NCBI GenBank assembly: GCA_001683735.1
Contig: LUGG01000025.1
Span: forward strand, 62,001-126,000
DNA from: Grifola frondosa
Taxonomy: Eukaryota; Basidiomycota; Agaricomycetes; Polyporales; Grifolaceae
Direction of reading: 5' to 3'
Length of the DNA stretch: 64,000 nucleotides
The notes beneath the pieces are model-generated. The model ran no database searches. It had not been told where the DNA came from and saw nothing but the letters and a program-made list of their open reading frames with translations. Position 1 is the stretch's first letter. Each line of letters opens with the position of its first letter. The translations under genes were made by a program, and so were the position numbers. Below are positions 62,301 through 64,000 of the stretch, one piece after another.

Positions 62301-64000
62301 GCTGATCCGCGGTACTTGCCTCGTGCGGAAGGGGATATTTGCGGATGGACGGATGGACGGACGAGATGTGGATAAACGAGTTGACGATCGAAGCGAGAGA
62401 GGGTGGTGATGTGCACATTGTCGAGGCAATTTAATGTGCGGTTCCTGTGCGCACGGCGGCAACCAATGAGGAGCGAGGACGGTGCAGAATGTGAGCCATC
62501 GTCCAAGGAAATGGCTGCAAGATCGCTGGCGCAGGTTGCGAGATTCGCGAGATAGAGGATAGAGGATAGGAAGATACTTATCGATAGGTATCGCACCGTG
62601 AACGAGGTGATGCATTGGTCGGGTTTCACTCCCCTTTCCATATGGTCCTACGCGCAAGCGAGGTACTTAAATGGAGGGCCGACGTCGCGGCGGGCCACGG
62701 AACGCGATATCATAGGACGCGTGTCGGGTGTCTCGCAGGAAACATCAAAAGGGTCCAAATTCAAGATGGGGTGTGTGTGCGATCGAGGGGGGAAGGCGAG
62801 TACGCACCGGGCTGCTCGACGATATTATTTTATGCGGATGACCCACCATACGACACCCGATCATCGGCGCGGACTTGGGGATCGTCTCCGAAGTAAGTAA
62901 CTTTTGCGATCGTTTTTGCGCGTAGAGCATACAGGGTGAAGGTCTAGGTGATCCTGGGTGACTTCCACTGGATGGATTCATAGCCCTCGATCATAGTAAT
63001 TCTGTAGGCCGTGTCTGCCGCGAGAGTCGTCCAAAGTCTAAATTACACCAGCTCGTATGAGAGTGTGTTTCAATCCGAGGCGACATCGAGCTTGGCGCAT
63101 GATACATACTCGTGATAATCAGAACGGATATTCCGTTTATGAGCTTGATCACACCTTCGACAACAAACCAGTTGCACGTCGGAGGAAGTCAAGCACCGAA
63201 TCGACTCGACTCGAGGTAGGCAAAAGAGGGCCGTGATTGTCGTATTTTCTATCAGAGACGGGGGTCAGCCTCATTGGGGTGGCTTCTGTACGAACGATCA
63301 GCGAGCGTGCTCACTAGGATATGGAAGGATTAGCGGCGAAAGCGACATCAGTCATAGGACGCGTACCTCGCAATCGGCGGCCGTGTTTTGTGATTTAAAC
63401 GTCGGTGATATTGCGGAATATTTTGTCTTGTCTGATCGCCTAGAAGGAGGCCCACGAAAAACATATGACGGTGAGTGATGAACATTAATACAGTGACATG
63501 GCCAACGATTCGCCGTTGAGAATACTGCTGGATACTACTGTGTAAGAGATGCGCAAAGCCAATTGCCGGGTTGTTGGGGTCGAATCATTCGCCTGGCCTC
63601 CAGGCAAATTAGCGGATGGAATTTCGGACGCATCCAATCAAGCAATCGCCGTCGAATTACGGTGCACGCGATACACGCGTTCGCTTGCGCGAGCGATCAG
63701 CAGAAAGCTCGTCGAATATATAAGAAAGCTTGTGGCCATCCTGGACGGAAGCAGAGTGACCTCGATGCCGCTGTCCAGTTGACCGCGTGTGTTGGGGCCG
63801 GGAGGCCGCGCCGTCGCCGAACATGGCCGAACGCGTGAGTTGCACGTGGTGAGCAGCTAGGTCCCGTCGAGACAAGACTGAACGCCTTGCGGTACACCAG
63901 CGACGACCTGCAGCAGTGCCAACGCGAGCCCTTTGTATCCTGCCCCCATCATCCGGCTGCGAGCGCGACAACACAAGCCAACAGCGGGCGTCGTTCGGTC
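59307..64000. other. 4.7 kb with no supported gene
   Basis: This is upstream of the CSL gene. Open frames are short, overlap on both strands and are mostly Arg/Ser/Pro-rich, as GC-rich noncoding DNA gives by chance. I found no family motif and no consistent set of splice sites. It may hold a long CSL promoter or 5' UTR, and possibly a noncoding transcript. One tandem repeat lies at about 60597-60684. Confidence 0.5.
60597..60684. repeat. degenerate tandem repeat, TTTGCGACGTC unit
   Basis: About eight copies of an 11-13 base unit close to TTTGCGACGTC, with variants such as TTTGCGGCGTC, TTTGCGACATC and TTTACGACGTCC. It lies in noncoding sequence. The unit contains GACGTC, a palindrome like the CRE/bZIP half-site pair, so a cluster of bZIP sites is possible. 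Confidence 0.8.

Overview
This window is nuclear DNA from a basidiomycete fungus, most likely an Agaricomycete. Evidence: almost every gene is split by short GT-AG introns of about 50-75 bases. Agaricomycete-typical families are present: F-box/leucine-rich proteins, an F-box protein starting MGQYW, a DUF6533 membrane protein, a phi-class GST, and a CSL transcription factor. Genes lie on both strands with short intergenic gaps. There are no operons, and I saw no rRNA, tRNA or CRISPR.

Layout, left to right: the 3' end of an F-box/LRR gene; an arsenite efflux gene (ACR3, minus); BRE1 (minus); DUO1 (plus); a BRI3-like membrane protein (minus); the arginine methyltransferase HMT1/PRMT1 (plus); an F-box/LRR protein (plus); a second ACR3 (plus); MTQ1/HemK methyltransferase and a GST (both minus); RACK1 (minus) with a U24 box C/D snoRNA in an intron; a second U24-like snoRNA on the plus strand inside its own intron; a nucleoside hydrolase (plus); a FucP-type sugar transporter (minus); an unrecognised acidic protein (plus); a bZIP factor (minus); a secreted Gly/Ser/Asp repeat protein (plus); an EXS/ERD1 protein (plus); formate dehydrogenase (plus); a DUF6533 protein (plus); GCN5 (minus); an F-box gene (plus); a 660-base TIR element; a GH45/expansin-like GPI protein (plus); an ER cyclophilin (minus); DBP7 (plus); ESA1 (plus); a small membrane protein (minus); a CSL factor (minus); and about 4.7 kb with no gene that I can support.

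Three signals stand out. (1) The two ACR3 genes sit in a roughly 2 kb inverted duplication, about 13 kb apart, and the homology ends almost exactly at the MTQ1 stop codon. (2) The U24 snoRNA keeps its ancient RACK1 host and also has a second, divergently placed intronic copy. (3) About ten genes break frame at short homopolymers, almost always as if one base were missing. That points to uncorrected sequencing deletions, so pseudogene calls here should be distrusted.

Functional themes: chromatin and transcription (BRE1, HMT1, GCN5, ESA1, CSL, bZIP), ribosome and translation (RACK1, U24, DBP7, MTQ1), and transport and detoxification (two ACR3, GST, FDH, FucP-like, EXS). Apart from divergent pairs that share promoters, I see no evidence that they form one pathway.
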